Positions 9,520-18,125 of a stretch of 64,000 bases of DNA are shown piece after piece. This DNA comes from Niabella sp. (GTDB lineage Bacteria; Bacteroidota; Bacteroidia; Chitinophagales; Chitinophagaceae). The stretch is taken from positions 1 through 64,000 of the forward strand of contig JAGIAT010000016.1 of NCBI GenBank assembly GCA_017744715.1, written 5' to 3'. A program made the position numbers and the translations under genes. The notes beneath the pieces are model-generated. The model saw only the letters and a list, made by a program, of their open reading frames with translations. It ran no database searches and had not been told where the DNA came from. Position 1 is the stretch's first letter; every line of letters begins with the position of its first letter.

Positions 9520-10182
9520 ATGAAAATAGCGGATTCAAGAATTATAAAAATACTGGACCGGGTATCCGGGGCTGTTTTTTTGTTCGCCTTACTGGTACTT
9601 CTTATAAAGATCTGCTCTTCCGGTGCTCCGGCTCTTAGTAATAGCATCAAGGGCTATGAGGTCAACGATATATATGTAACACGGCAGGTGGCTCCGGACA
9701 CAACCCATCATGACCCCAATAAAACCCTGGATCAATGGTTTAAAAAAACAACCGTGGTACAACCACACAACAAGGCATTGGTGCATCTGCGGTTCAAAAC
9801 GTATAAAGAGCTGCTAAACCCCGCCGCACTTTTGTTTCAACTGGCGTATTACAGCTACTATATCATTATTGTACTGGCGGCATTCCAGTTAAAAATGTTT
9901 TTTGGCAACCTGTCCAGGAACGAGGTCTTTACAAAAAGGAATACCCGGAAACTATTCATAACCGGTTTGCTCTTTATGCTGATTCCACTCATCAAAAGCA
10001 TTCAAAATGTCCTTTTTATTAAAGCCGTTAACAGTCTGAACTTAAACGACTCCGGCTATGCTTTCAGCTATTCTTTCAGACTGGTAGCTCACGAAACTGT
10101 TTTTGGGGTGATGATCATCGTATTTTCGCTGGTTTTTAAAGCCGGCACAGATGTGCAACGGGAAAATGAATCGTTTATCTGA
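9520..10182 (+). CDS. DUF2975 membrane protein (first of three)
   Basis: 220 residues from the ATG at 9520. An upstream in-frame TTG at 9499 lies inside the -7 promoter element and is unlikely. Four hydrophobic segments flank a soluble loop (about residues 35-100). The block FFGNLSRNEVFTKRNTRKLFITGLLFM matches the DUF2975 pattern, and the tail ends RENESFI as in this family. DUF2975 genes commonly pair with a small YozG-like XRE regulator, which is found here four genes downstream. The molecular function is unknown. Confidence 0.8.
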   Translation: MKIADSRIIKILDRVSGAVFLFALLVLLIKICSSGAPALSNSIKGYEVNDIYVTRQVAPDTTHHDPNKTLDQWFKKTTVVQPHNKALVHLRFKTYKELLNPAALLFQLAYYSYYIIIVLAAFQLKMFFGNLSRNEVFTKRNTRKLFITGLLFMLIPLIKSIQNVLFIKAVNSLNLNDSGYAFSYSFRLVAHETVFGVMIIVFSLVFKAGTDVQRENESFI

Positions 10183-10202
10183 ATAAAAACAATTAAATAC
10201 AT

Positions 10203-10724
10203 ATGCCTCCAAAATTTAAAATTACCGGCAGCAGCCTGATGGCGCTTGGCTTTCTTTGCATTGCTTTTGTTGTAAACCTGGTCATATTGATCACCAATTC
10301 CCTTTCTTCCACTATTGCATCCATCCAGGAATACCGGAACCGGGTTTTGCCATTGAATGTGCTTGAATTTGTTAAATCCGCGGTATTGCTGATCATGGGA
10401 TATTTGCTGTTCCGTATTATCCGGAATGTAATGAGTCGTGTAAAATGGAATATGGGTTATTATAAAAAGATCAAATGGATCGGCTGGCTCAATGTGCTGG
10501 TGCTGCTGATGGATGCCGCAGCGTCCACCTGGCAGGAGTCTGTTTTATCAAAGCAGGATTCCATTATGAATCATCTGGCGGACCACAATCTTTATCAGAA
10601 CGCCCTGCTCACTGCGCTTTTTAATACCCCGCTATCCTGGTTCCTGATCCTTTGTATTTTCCTGATCGCCGACGTACTGCAATACACCAGTGAAGTAAAA
10701 ATGGAAAACGATTCCATCATTTAA
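10203..10724 (+). CDS. DUF2975-like membrane protein (second of three)
   Basis: 173 residues with four predicted transmembrane helices (SLMALGFLCIAFVVNLVIL, VKSAVLLIMGYLLF, IGWLNVLVLLMDAAAS, PLSWFLILCIFLIADVL). It lacks the large extracytoplasmic loop of the preceding protein, but the ending EVKMENDSII mirrors RENESFI and KKENEFFI of its neighbours, so it is probably a diverged paralogue. It starts 20 bp after gene one and lies 25 bp before gene three, in one transcription unit. The function is unknown. Confidence 0.7.
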   Translation: MPPKFKITGSSLMALGFLCIAFVVNLVILITNSLSSTIASIQEYRNRVLPLNVLEFVKSAVLLIMGYLLFRIIRNVMSRVKWNMGYYKKIKWIGWLNVLVLLMDAAASTWQESVLSKQDSIMNHLADHNLYQNALLTALFNTPLSWFLILCIFLIADVLQYTSEVKMENDSII

Positions 10725-10749
10725 TTCGGTCATCCAATCGAAACAGCAT

Positions 10750-11292
10750 ATGAAAACAAAATTCAATATCAGCCGCTTTGCTTCCGGCAGCCTCTGGGTA
10801 CTGGGACTTATGGTTTTGGTACAGGTGGGATTTACAATGGCCGACCTGTTTTTTCTTAAGCGTCCCGTTTTCTACCGTCAGAATAATTGTCCGGGTATAA
10901 AAACTGGGGTACTTCTTTTAAATTGCCTGTCCTTGTTGATCATTTTAGGCGCAGCCTGTACTCTTTATTTTCTTTTCATGAACATTTTAAAAGAAAAACA
11001 ATGGACCAGCAAACATGCATGGAAGGTGCGAATTTGCTGTGTTTTTATAGTGTTCGGTTTTTATTTATCGGAAATGGGAACGCTCATCGCAAATGATTTT
11101 TTGAAAAAGCCTTCAGCCATAGGATGTCCGCTGTTCTGGAACATGGTTACAGGTGCGTATTATGCCAAAAACACATTATTCAATTTAGTATTTCAGCCCG
11201 GTACCTGGGTGCTGGTACTTTGTATGGTGCTGTTAACCGATCTGCTGCGCTATACATATCCTATCAAAAAAGAAAACGAGTTCTTTATTTAA
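10750..11292 (+). CDS. DUF2975-like membrane protein (third of three)
   Basis: 180 residues with four hydrophobic helices (SLWVLGLMVLVQVGFTMA, GVLLLNCLSLLIILGAACTLYFLF, VRICCVFIVFGFYLSEMGT, GTWVLVLCMVLLTDLL). The tail YTYPIKKENEFFI resembles those of the two upstream genes. Its stop codon is two bases before the XRE regulator gene, so translation is probably coupled. Function unknown. Confidence 0.7.
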   Translation: MKTKFNISRFASGSLWVLGLMVLVQVGFTMADLFFLKRPVFYRQNNCPGIKTGVLLLNCLSLLIILGAACTLYFLFMNILKEKQWTSKHAWKVRICCVFIVFGFYLSEMGTLIANDFLKKPSAIGCPLFWNMVTGAYYAKNTLFNLVFQPGTWVLVLCMVLLTDLLRYTYPIKKENEFFI

Positions 11293-11294
11293 CC

Positions 11295-11498
11295 ATGCCT
11301 ATTGTTATAAACCTGGATGTAATGCTGGCGAAACGTAAAATGTCGCTGACCGAATTGTCGGAAAAAGTAGGCGTTACCATCGTAAACCTTTCCATTCTGA
11401 AAACAGGAAAGGCCAAAGGCGTACGCTTTGATACCCTGGAAGCCATTTGCAAAGCGCTGGATTGCAAGCCAGGCGATATCATCGATATAAATCCATAA
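11295..11498 (+). CDS. Small XRE/YozG-like transcriptional regulator
   Basis: 67 residues, essentially a single helix-turn-helix domain: INLDVMLAKRKMSLTELSEKVG, VTIVNLSILKTGKAKGVRF, DTLEAICKALDCKPGDIIDI. This is the compact Cro/CI form that accompanies DUF2975 proteins (YozG type). The frame is open further upstream (from 11124) but that part overlaps the preceding gene; the ATG at 11295, two bases after its stop, is the natural start. It probably regulates the four-gene operon in which it lies; the signal is unknown. Confidence 0.88.
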   Translation: MPIVINLDVMLAKRKMSLTELSEKVGVTIVNLSILKTGKAKGVRFDTLEAICKALDCKPGDIIDINP

Positions 11499-11502
11499 TA
11501 TC

Positions 11503-12942
11503 ATGAAACACATAATCATTACACTGCTTGTTGCTGTAAGTGCAGCTTCATCTTTTTGCCAGGTTCAAAACGGAGGATTTGAAAACCAGCAGCACAACAA
11601 ACCAGCCAACTGGTTTTTTCAGCCCCGGACAGGCTTTACTGTTACCATGGACACCTCCATCCATTATTCCGGAAGCCAGTCGTTCAAAATCTCCAGCGAA
11701 ACAGAAAAAAATGCCTTCCTGTCTTTTTCGCAACCGGTACCGGTCAACATCAACGGCGTAAAAAAAATAGTCATTACCGGCTTGCTTAAAACAGACCAGG
11801 TAAGTTCCAACGCTTCTATATGGTGCCAGGTTTGGAACGATACCAAACAAATTGATTTTTCCAATCTCGCTATGCAAGGGCAGCAGGTGAACGGTACCAG
11901 TGACTGGAAAACCTATTCCCTCAGCTTTACCGTTCAGCCTGATACAAAAAAACTCATCCTGGGCGGATTATTGTCGGGCACAGGAACTGTTTGGTTTGAC
12001 GATTTTTCAATAAAAGAAGTCGATTTTCCTTCCACACCTGCAGAAAAGCCAGCTGCCGATTTCATAAATGAGGTAAAAAATGTTATCCGGAAACATGCCC
12101 TTTACTCCGATTCGCTGAACTGGAAACAGATCGATGAAACCGTTGCGGTGATCTCCGGCGGATTAAAAACCACGGAGGATGCCAAACCGGTGATCAACTA
12201 CCTGCTGGGGCAGCTACGGAAAGCAGGCGATCATCACTCCTTTCATATGTCAGCAACCGCATCCAAAAATTATAGCCAACCGGCTGCAAAACTGGAAGAT
12301 GCTACCAGCCGCTTGCTTCCTGGAGACATTGGTTATATAGCTGTTCCTGGATTCGGTTCCACGAATGATTCTGCCATGAAGGTATTTGCACAAAACATCC
12401 AGAACCTGGTAAAAAAGCTGGATACAGAACATACGATACGGGGATGGATCATTGATCTGCGCAAAAACACCGGTGGCAATATGTACCCCATGATCGTTGG
12501 ACTGGGCTCGTTTTTAGATAAGGGTACCCTGGGGTATTTTGTACGGGGCCGGAGCAAAAATGCCTGGTCGCTTTACGGAAGAGAAAATAAAATGTGGAGC
12601 GGAGGTGCCGTTGTATCAGACGCATACACCGTAAAGCAACGGAAAAATAAGATTGCACTGTTAATAGGCCCCATGACCGCCAGCAGCGGAGAATTTACGA
12701 CCATCTCTTTTATCGGTCAGTCTAATACCCGGTTGTTTGGGCAGCCCACGGCTGGCTATACCACCGCTAATTCCATGTACCGGCTTTCGGATGGGTCTTC
12801 CCTGTTACTGGCAACGACCTATGCTGCCGACCGTAAAAAAAAGCATCATATCGGCAGCATTACACCACAGGAGCCCGTTCCTCAATCAAAAGATAAGGAT
12901 GCTGATATGGAAGCCGCTGCAAATTGGATTCTTGAAAAATAA
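11503..12942 (+). CDS. Secreted S41-family peptidase with N-terminal jelly-roll domain
   Basis: 479 residues. A signal peptide (KHIIITLLVAVSAASSFCQ) is followed by a carbohydrate-binding-like beta-sandwich (about residues 22-175: NGGFE, WFDDFSI). An S41 (C-terminal-processing/tricorn type) domain follows with GWIIDLRKNTGGNMYPM and the nucleophile region TASSGEFT (S394/S395). No PDZ domain is evident. The substrate may be peptide or the protein may be a non-classical hydrolase. It starts 4 bp after the XRE gene, so it may share that operon. Confidence 0.85.
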   Translation: MKHIIITLLVAVSAASSFCQVQNGGFENQQHNKPANWFFQPRTGFTVTMDTSIHYSGSQSFKISSETEKNAFLSFSQPVPVNINGVKKIVITGLLKTDQVSSNASIWCQVWNDTKQIDFSNLAMQGQQVNGTSDWKTYSLSFTVQPDTKKLILGGLLSGTGTVWFDDFSIKEVDFPSTPAEKPAADFINEVKNVIRKHALYSDSLNWKQIDETVAVISGGLKTTEDAKPVINYLLGQLRKAGDHHSFHMSATASKNYSQPAAKLEDATSRLLPGDIGYIAVPGFGSTNDSAMKVFAQNIQNLVKKLDTEHTIRGWIIDLRKNTGGNMYPMIVGLGSFLDKGTLGYFVRGRSKNAWSLYGRENKMWSGGAVVSDAYTVKQRKNKIALLIGPMTASSGEFTTISFIGQSNTRLFGQPTAGYTTANSMYRLSDGSSLLLATTYAADRKKKHHIGSITPQEPVPQSKDKDADMEAAANWILEK

Positions 12943-12971
12943 ATAGCTATTTTCGCCAAAACGTCAAGGAC

Positions 12972-13979
12972 ATTAAACAAAAAACGGCAGATATACTGGT
13001 TACCGGAGGCACCGGCTTTTTGGGCGCTTATATCCTCAAAGCCCTGGTGTTGCAGGGTATACCCGTAAGAGCAATCCGGCGGTCCAACTCAACACTGCTG
13101 GCCTTTATTGATCCCGGGATACTTAACCAGGTAGAATGGATAGAAGGCGACATCCTGGATGTGCTGTCGCTGGAAGAAGCTATGGAAGGCATTGACACGG
13201 TGATTCACAGTGCCGCAATTGTTTCCTTTGCAAAAAAAGAACGCCGGCAGATGTACCAGGTAAATGTGGAAGGTACGGCCAATGTGGTAAACATGGCCCT
13301 GCAAACCGGCGTCCGGCGGTTGGTTCATATCAGTTCGGTGGCAGCCCTTGGCCGCAAAAAAGAAAGCAGCACGGTAGATGAAACCGCAAAATGGGAAGAT
13401 AATAAAAACAATACCCATTATGCCATCAGCAAATTCAGGGCAGAGCTTGAGGTATGGCGCGGATTTGCGGAAGGCCTTGAGGGCGTAGTGCTGAACCCCG
13501 CCACCATCCTGGGTTACGGCAACTGGAACGAGGGCAGCTGTGCCATCTTTAAAAATGTTTACAAAGAGTTTGGATGGTATACCAACGGCATCAACGGCTT
13601 TACAGATGTGGAAGACGTGGCCAAAGCCGCGGTGCTGCTCGCAAACGCCCCCATTACCGAAGAACGGTTTATTGTATGCAACGACAACTGGCGCTTCCGG
13701 AAGTTATTAAATACCATAGCAGACGCCTTTGGTAAAAAACAGCCCGGCAGGGAAGCCGCTCCGTTCATCTCCGGTTTAGCCTGGCGGCTGGAGCGTGTGA
13801 AATCCTTCTTCACCGGAGCCAAACCACTTATTACAAAGGAAAGTGCCAAGGTGGCCAATAGCGAAACGCTTTTTGATGGCTCAAAACTGGCAAAGGCCTT
13901 GCCGGGCTTTGAATACCGCCCGTTGGAGGAAACGATCCAAAGCGCCTGCAAGAGCTATGAGGCCTTTAAAACCTCATAG
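12972..13979 (+). CDS. NAD(P)-dependent epimerase/dehydratase (extended SDR), probable ATT start
   Basis: Extended short-chain dehydrogenase. The Rossmann glycine motif TGGTGFLG is encoded at 13002-13025, partly upstream of the first ordinary start codon in frame (TTG at 13020). Later signatures are DTVIHSAAIVSFA, VNVEGTANVVN, LVHISSVAALG and the catalytic YAISK. Between the in-frame stop TGA (12933-12935) and the glycine motif there is no ATG, GTG or TTG. An ATT at 12972 would give a normal N-terminus (KQKTADILVTGG); CTG at 12996 is the other option. The start is therefore inferred. The C-terminus overlaps the convergent TonB receptor gene by 6 bp. The substrate is unknown, with similarity to dihydroflavonol-reductase-like SDRs. 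Confidence 0.8.
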   Translation: MKQKTADILVTGGTGFLGAYILKALVLQGIPVRAIRRSNSTLLAFIDPGILNQVEWIEGDILDVLSLEEAMEGIDTVIHSAAIVSFAKKERRQMYQVNVEGTANVVNMALQTGVRRLVHISSVAALGRKKESSTVDETAKWEDNKNNTHYAISKFRAELEVWRGFAEGLEGVVLNPATILGYGNWNEGSCAIFKNVYKEFGWYTNGINGFTDVEDVAKAAVLLANAPITEERFIVCNDNWRFRKLLNTIADAFGKKQPGREAAPFISGLAWRLERVKSFFTGAKPLITKESAKVANSETLFDGSKLAKALPGFEYRPLEETIQSACKSYEAFKTS

Positions 13980-15950
13980 ACTTAAACTCAATCCTCCCTG
14001 TGCCCACCGGCCCGGCATGGGCGCGCCCAGCAGGTCGCTGTACTGCCGGTTAAGGATATTATCCACCTGTACAAAAATACCCAGCCTGTTCTTTAAGAAC
14101 CCATAAGACAGTTTCCCGTTCAATAAAAAATAATCCTTTGTAATCACTGCGTTGATTCCGGGTGCCGTTTGAGGGTTACGTGTTTTGTAGATCCCTGTCA
14201 AACCCAAGGATACCGGTCCCTGGCGATAGGTAACAGTTGCATTGGCCAGGAACCGCGCATGGGACAAGATATAAAAAGAAGGGTTTGGCTCACTGCTTTT
14301 ACTATACAGCCAAATGAAGCCCCCGTTCATCATTACCGATTGCCGCCTGCTAAAATGCTGCGTATAAGCGGCATCCGTTTCCCACCCGGTGGTGGTCACT
14401 TCTGCCACGTTCTTGGCCAGTGCATAATTGCCGCCTGCCACCAGGTTATCTTTGCGTGGCATATCCGCATAAGGTGTATTCACCCAGTCGATCAGCTGGC
14501 TGTGAAACCGCTGGAAAAAGCCGGTGGATAGTTTCAGGTTCGACCTGCAAAACCAGTCCAGCCCCGCTTCATAGGTCCAGGACCGTTCCGCCGCCAGACC
14601 CGGGTTGCCCACGCTTCCGCTTTTTACCGTTGCTTTGTTATAGTTGTTGTACAGTTCTGTAAAATCGGCGTTCCGTATGGTTTTACCGCCGCTGGCACGC
14701 AGCTGGATATTACCCGTTTTATAGGATGCCGTCAGCTGGGGCACCCATTCGGCCGGCAGGGCTCCGTAAACTTCCATCCGTAAAGACGGATTGATCATAA
14801 AATGGGGTCCGAATTTCTGAATAACCGATACAAAGGGTGCTGCGGTGTTCAAATCATGATTGCCCCGGTCGTTGGAACGGATATCCCGGTTCTGAAAATT
14901 TAGTCCCGCTACCAGGCTGGTTTGCTCCGAAAACTGCTGTTGTAACACCGCCTGCGCCTGGAACAAATGTGACCGGTTGTTATTGGCGATGGACGAAGGA
15001 TTGAATGCATACCGGTCTTCCATGCTTTTATATCCCGCATCTACACTTACCTGTGTAGTTCCTTTCTGGTATTGCAGCCTTGCCTGGTTCCACCAGGAGC
15101 GGATGGTTTCCGATGCCGTATCCGAGGCATATGTGGTATAAAAATTCTGTGCGGCAAAATCGCGGTTGTCATAAGCCGTGCGCAATGCCAGGTTCCAGTA
15201 CGGATTGAATTTTACCATCAGCCCCGCAGAAGCCGCCGTATTGTGAAAATAGCCCCGGATACCGCGCTGCTGTACCCCGCCGGCATTGTTGGTTAAAAAC
15301 CCGGCACCTATATTTATTTTTTCATGCTGATAAAACCCGCCGGCACTGGCATTGAGCAAACCATATTCACCGGCGCTAATCATGGCAGCTGCCTGTTTTT
15401 GCCGGGCCTGCTGGTTTTTATTAAACGCCTTGGTAATGATATTGATTACTCCACCCACCGCATCGGAGCCATAAACGGCCGACGAGGCCCCCTTGAGTAC
15501 TTCGATCCGGTCGATCTCTGCCGGGCTGATGGGAATATAGCCCGTAAAATGCCCGGTATTCGGATCATTCAGCCGCAATCCGTCCAAAATAACCAACACC
15601 TGCTGAAAGGTACCGCCCCGTATCGAAATATCCGTTTGCGCGCCCTGCGGCCCCCGCATTTGCGCCTCTACTCCCGGAATATACTTCAACAGCTCATCCA
15701 CCGAATGTACCGGCAGCCCGGCAATGGCCGCGCCACTGATGATCGTAATATTCCGCCCGGTTTCCGAACTTCTTTTTTCAATTACAGAGGAGGTTACCGT
15801 AACGGGGTCCAGCAGCGTATCCTGTGCCTGTACCCGCTTTGCGCTACCCAGCGTAAGGGCCATACCAGCCATTGCAAACCATATAAACCTTCTTTTTGTT
15901 CCAGTAGCTCGTTCTGGCTTCATTTCCTTTCTCATTTTCTTAAACTTCAT
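13974..15950 (-). CDS. BtuB-like TonB-dependent outer membrane receptor
   Basis: 658 residues. An N-terminal signal region is followed by a plug domain (DPVTVTSSVIEKRSSETGRNITIISG, SVDELLKYIPGV, TDISIRGGTFQQVLVILDGLRLND, IEVLKGASSAVYGSDAVGGVINIITK) and a 22-strand barrel ending in the aromatic-rich terminal strand GRWAQGGLSLSL. The short length and lack of a carboxypeptidase-like domain resemble BtuB rather than SusC. No cobalamin riboswitch is visible in the 106-bp upstream gap. It is divergent from a MocR regulator, so an amine/vitamin ligand is possible but unproven. The precise start (several Met codons near 15950) is uncertain. Confidence 0.85.
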   Translation of the reverse strand: MKFKKMRKEMKPERATGTKRRFIWFAMAGMALTLGSAKRVQAQDTLLDPVTVTSSVIEKRSSETGRNITIISGAAIAGLPVHSVDELLKYIPGVEAQMRGPQGAQTDISIRGGTFQQVLVILDGLRLNDPNTGHFTGYIPISPAEIDRIEVLKGASSAVYGSDAVGGVINIITKAFNKNQQARQKQAAAMISAGEYGLLNASAGGFYQHEKINIGAGFLTNNAGGVQQRGIRGYFHNTAASAGLMVKFNPYWNLALRTAYDNRDFAAQNFYTTYASDTASETIRSWWNQARLQYQKGTTQVSVDAGYKSMEDRYAFNPSSIANNNRSHLFQAQAVLQQQFSEQTSLVAGLNFQNRDIRSNDRGNHDLNTAAPFVSVIQKFGPHFMINPSLRMEVYGALPAEWVPQLTASYKTGNIQLRASGGKTIRNADFTELYNNYNKATVKSGSVGNPGLAAERSWTYEAGLDWFCRSNLKLSTGFFQRFHSQLIDWVNTPYADMPRKDNLVAGGNYALAKNVAEVTTTGWETDAAYTQHFSRRQSVMMNGGFIWLYSKSSEPNPSFYILSHARFLANATVTYRQGPVSLGLTGIYKTRNPQTAPGINAVITKDYFLLNGKLSYGFLKNRLGIFVQVDNILNRQYSDLLGAPMPGRWAQGGLSLSL

Positions 15951-15964
15951 ATTTGTAGATCCTG

Positions 15965-15992
15965 AATGCCGGAACCTTTAAGGCCCGGCATT
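15965..15992. repeat. 8-bp inverted repeat in the TonB receptor leader
   Basis: AATGCCGG at 15965-15972 and CCGGCATT at 15985-15992, separated by 12 nt, form a perfect hairpin in the 5' untranslated region of the minus-strand TonB receptor gene, about 15 nt before its start. It may be a leader hairpin or a protein-binding site. Confidence 0.5.
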
Positions 15993-16024
15993 TCTTCCTG
16001 ATTTCCGCCAAAACTATTACCTTG

Positions 16025-16071
16025 CCGGATCATCCGGATAGTCCGGTTTATATATAATGAGTAGTCCGGTT
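16025..16071. promoter_or_regulatory. Candidate MocR operator (palindrome plus direct repeats)
   Basis: A perfect palindrome CCGGATCATCCGG at 16025-16037 is followed by TAGTCCGGTT at 16039-16048 and an identical TAGTCCGGTT at 16062-16071, 23 bp apart; the second copy overlaps the first codons of the regulator gene. MocR-type regulators are known to bind direct repeats near their own start. Binding here is inference. Confidence 0.45.
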
Positions 16072-17544
16072 CAATTACCATATAAAACCATCCTGCCCAT
16101 CGACCGGCAAAGCGCCACGGCGGTTTACCTGCAGATCGTGCATCACGTGATTAATGCCATCCAGCGGGGATTCCTCTCCGGCGGACAGCAATTGCCCGGA
16201 ACCCGCGCCATGAGCCTGCTACTGAACGTACACCGTAAAACCGTGGTGGCTGCATATGAAGAGCTGGACGCCCAGGGATGGATCACCAGCCTCCCCAACA
16301 AGGGCAGTTTTATAAAGATTGCGCAGCCCGACCGCGGGAAAAAAAAGCTGGATATGCAACAGCTGACGGAGTACCCGGCAACCACCGGCTTCCATTTTAA
16401 CAGGAGCAACATCCTGGATGTGCCAGAGGAACTACCCGGATTGCCGCTAAGGGTTACAGACGGGCAGCCAGACTACCGCCTATCGCCCACCGACCAGCTG
16501 GCGCGCTATTACACCGCAGCTTTAAGGCGAAAAGTAAACCGGAAGCACCTGGGATATAATACCCTGCCGGGTAATACTTTTTTTAAAACCCAGCTTTCGA
16601 ACTTCCTCAACAGCACACGCGGGTTGCATATTACGCCCCGGAACATCCTGGTAACCCGGGGTGTGGAAATGGGGATGTACGTTTCTGCGCGCACCCTCAT
16701 CAGCCCCGGTGATACCATACTGGTGGGTACCCCGGGTTACTATACCGCTAATATGACCTTTCAGCAATCGGGGGCACGGTTAAAGACCATCCCGGTAGAC
16801 CAGGAGGGCATCAGCGTGGAAGCGGTGGAACGCATCTGCAAAAAACAACCCGTTCGGATGCTGTATCTTACCCCACACCATCATTACCCCACTACCGCTA
16901 CATTAAGCGCCCAGCGCCGGGTTGCCCTGTTAAAGTTGTCGGCCAGTTATGGCTTTATCATCCTGGAAGACGATTACGAATACGATTTTCATTATCAAAG
17001 CAGCCCCATTCTTCCGCTGGCCAGCGCCGATACGGAGGGTATGGTGGTATACCTGGGCTCATTTGGGAAAACGCTTGCCCCCGGTTTTAGGGCCGGCTTT
17101 TTAGTAGCACCTGCCAGCCTGATCGACGAAATGCAAAAAGTGCAGGCCATCATCGACCGCCAGGGCGATACGATCATGGAACAGGTTTTGGGAGAACTGA
17201 TCGCCGAAGGCGAAATCCACCGTCATTTAAAGAAAGTGCAAAAGATCTACCATGAACGGCGCAATCATTTCTGTAAAATGCTGGGTAGCGAGCTGGGAGA
17301 CCGCGTTTCCTTTACCACGCCACCCGGAGGGCTTGCTGTATGGACGCAGTGGAAGCAGGGAATGAATTTATTAAGGATCGGAAAAGCCTGCACAGCGCAG
17401 GGGTTACAGCTTCCCCGGTTCTTACTGTATCAAACCCGTGAACTAAGTGCCATGCGGCTGGGGTTTGGAAACTTTACGGCTGCAGAAACAACCGCTGTAT
17501 TACAGACGCTAAAAACAGCTGTGGACCAGGTAACGGTATCCTAA
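16057..17544 (+). CDS. MocR/PdxR-type regulator (GntR HTH fused to aminotransferase)
   Basis: 495 residues. An N-terminal winged helix (AVYLQIVHHVINAIQRGFLSGGQQLPGTRAMS, VHRKTVVAAYEELDAQGWI, GSFI) is fused to a fold-type I aminotransferase domain. The PLP lysine is K338 in YLGSFGKTLAPGFRAGF; LLGTPGYY-like and IILEDDYEYDF segments bind the cofactor. Proteins of this class sense PLP or amino-compound metabolites and regulate adjacent genes. The only divergent neighbour is the BtuB-like receptor, so receptor control is plausible. No pdxST genes lie nearby. Confidence 0.92.
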   Translation: MSSPVQLPYKTILPIDRQSATAVYLQIVHHVINAIQRGFLSGGQQLPGTRAMSLLLNVHRKTVVAAYEELDAQGWITSLPNKGSFIKIAQPDRGKKKLDMQQLTEYPATTGFHFNRSNILDVPEELPGLPLRVTDGQPDYRLSPTDQLARYYTAALRRKVNRKHLGYNTLPGNTFFKTQLSNFLNSTRGLHITPRNILVTRGVEMGMYVSARTLISPGDTILVGTPGYYTANMTFQQSGARLKTIPVDQEGISVEAVERICKKQPVRMLYLTPHHHYPTTATLSAQRRVALLKLSASYGFIILEDDYEYDFHYQSSPILPLASADTEGMVVYLGSFGKTLAPGFRAGFLVAPASLIDEMQKVQAIIDRQGDTIMEQVLGELIAEGEIHRHLKKVQKIYHERRNHFCKMLGSELGDRVSFTTPPGGLAVWTQWKQGMNLLRIGKACTAQGLQLPRFLLYQTRELSAMRLGFGNFTAAETTAVLQTLKTAVDQVTVS

Positions 17545-17705
17545 ACCAATAAACAGGTGGTACCACGGAAACGCCGAGCAGCGCTCAAAACATGCAGCTA
17601 CTACGTTCATGGGTACGTAAATAAACGCATCAAGATGTTTGATATCAAAACATCTGCGCATCTGCGCCATATCAATGTGATCCCCCACCGCAAAAATTCC
17701 GGGCA

Positions 17706-18032
17706 TTACCGTATCACAGGCCTCACTTTCCCCTCCATCTGGTCTGTATATTCCACGCTGCCCAGCCGGAACCGCAAACTTGTTTTGGTAGCTTTTTCCA
17801 GTTTGAGCTCCTGCCGGCACATAAAGCCGAGGTGGTTATAATACGCCGTGTGAAGCGCCACCGGCCTCACAGAAAAACTACCTGTTTTTGGCAGTACCGG
17901 AGCGCGGTTAAATGCACTGTCTTTTTTTATAACGGTGCCCGTATTGGTTACCTGCCCCGCAGCCGAAAGACTGCAGCACATTACAAAGGCCAGTATCAGA
18001 AACGGTTTTCCTGTCATTTTCTGAAATTGCAT
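17706..18032 (-). CDS. Small secreted protein with FRLGSVEYTDxxEGK motif
   Basis: 108 residues (or 103 from the second Met). A signal peptide (FLILAFVMCCSLSAAGQ) is followed by a short mature domain. Its C-terminal block CRQELKLEKATKTSLRFRLGSVEYTDQMEGK matches a motif I associate with short uncharacterised secreted proteins of Bacteroidota. Function unknown. It is convergent with the MocR gene, with 161 bp between the stops. Confidence 0.75.
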   Translation of the reverse strand: MQFQKMTGKPFLILAFVMCCSLSAAGQVTNTGTVIKKDSAFNRAPVLPKTGSFSVRPVALHTAYYNHLGFMCRQELKLEKATKTSLRFRLGSVEYTDQMEGKVRPVIR

Positions 18033-18099
18033 CTGTAAAAGTACGGTTTCTTTTACTCGTACCGCATGTGTAACAGGTGCCAGATGCGCCTTAATGCTT

Positions 18100-18120
18100 C
18101 GGGGGACCTGTGGTCCCCCG
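18100..18120 (-). terminator. GC-rich perfect hairpin after the Gfo/Idh/MocA gene
   Basis: CGGGGGACC (18100-18108) and GGTCCCCCG (18112-18120) form a perfect 9-bp stem with a 3-nt loop, six bases downstream of the stop codon of the minus-strand oxidoreductase. No U-run follows, so efficiency as an intrinsic terminator is uncertain. Confidence 0.55.
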
Positions 18121-18125
18121 ATTTG

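Noticed and set aside
15951..16056. Cobalamin riboswitch before the BtuB-like receptor
   Set aside because: The leader is only about 100 bp and no B12-box-like conserved core was seen; a riboswitch of about 200 nt would not fit.
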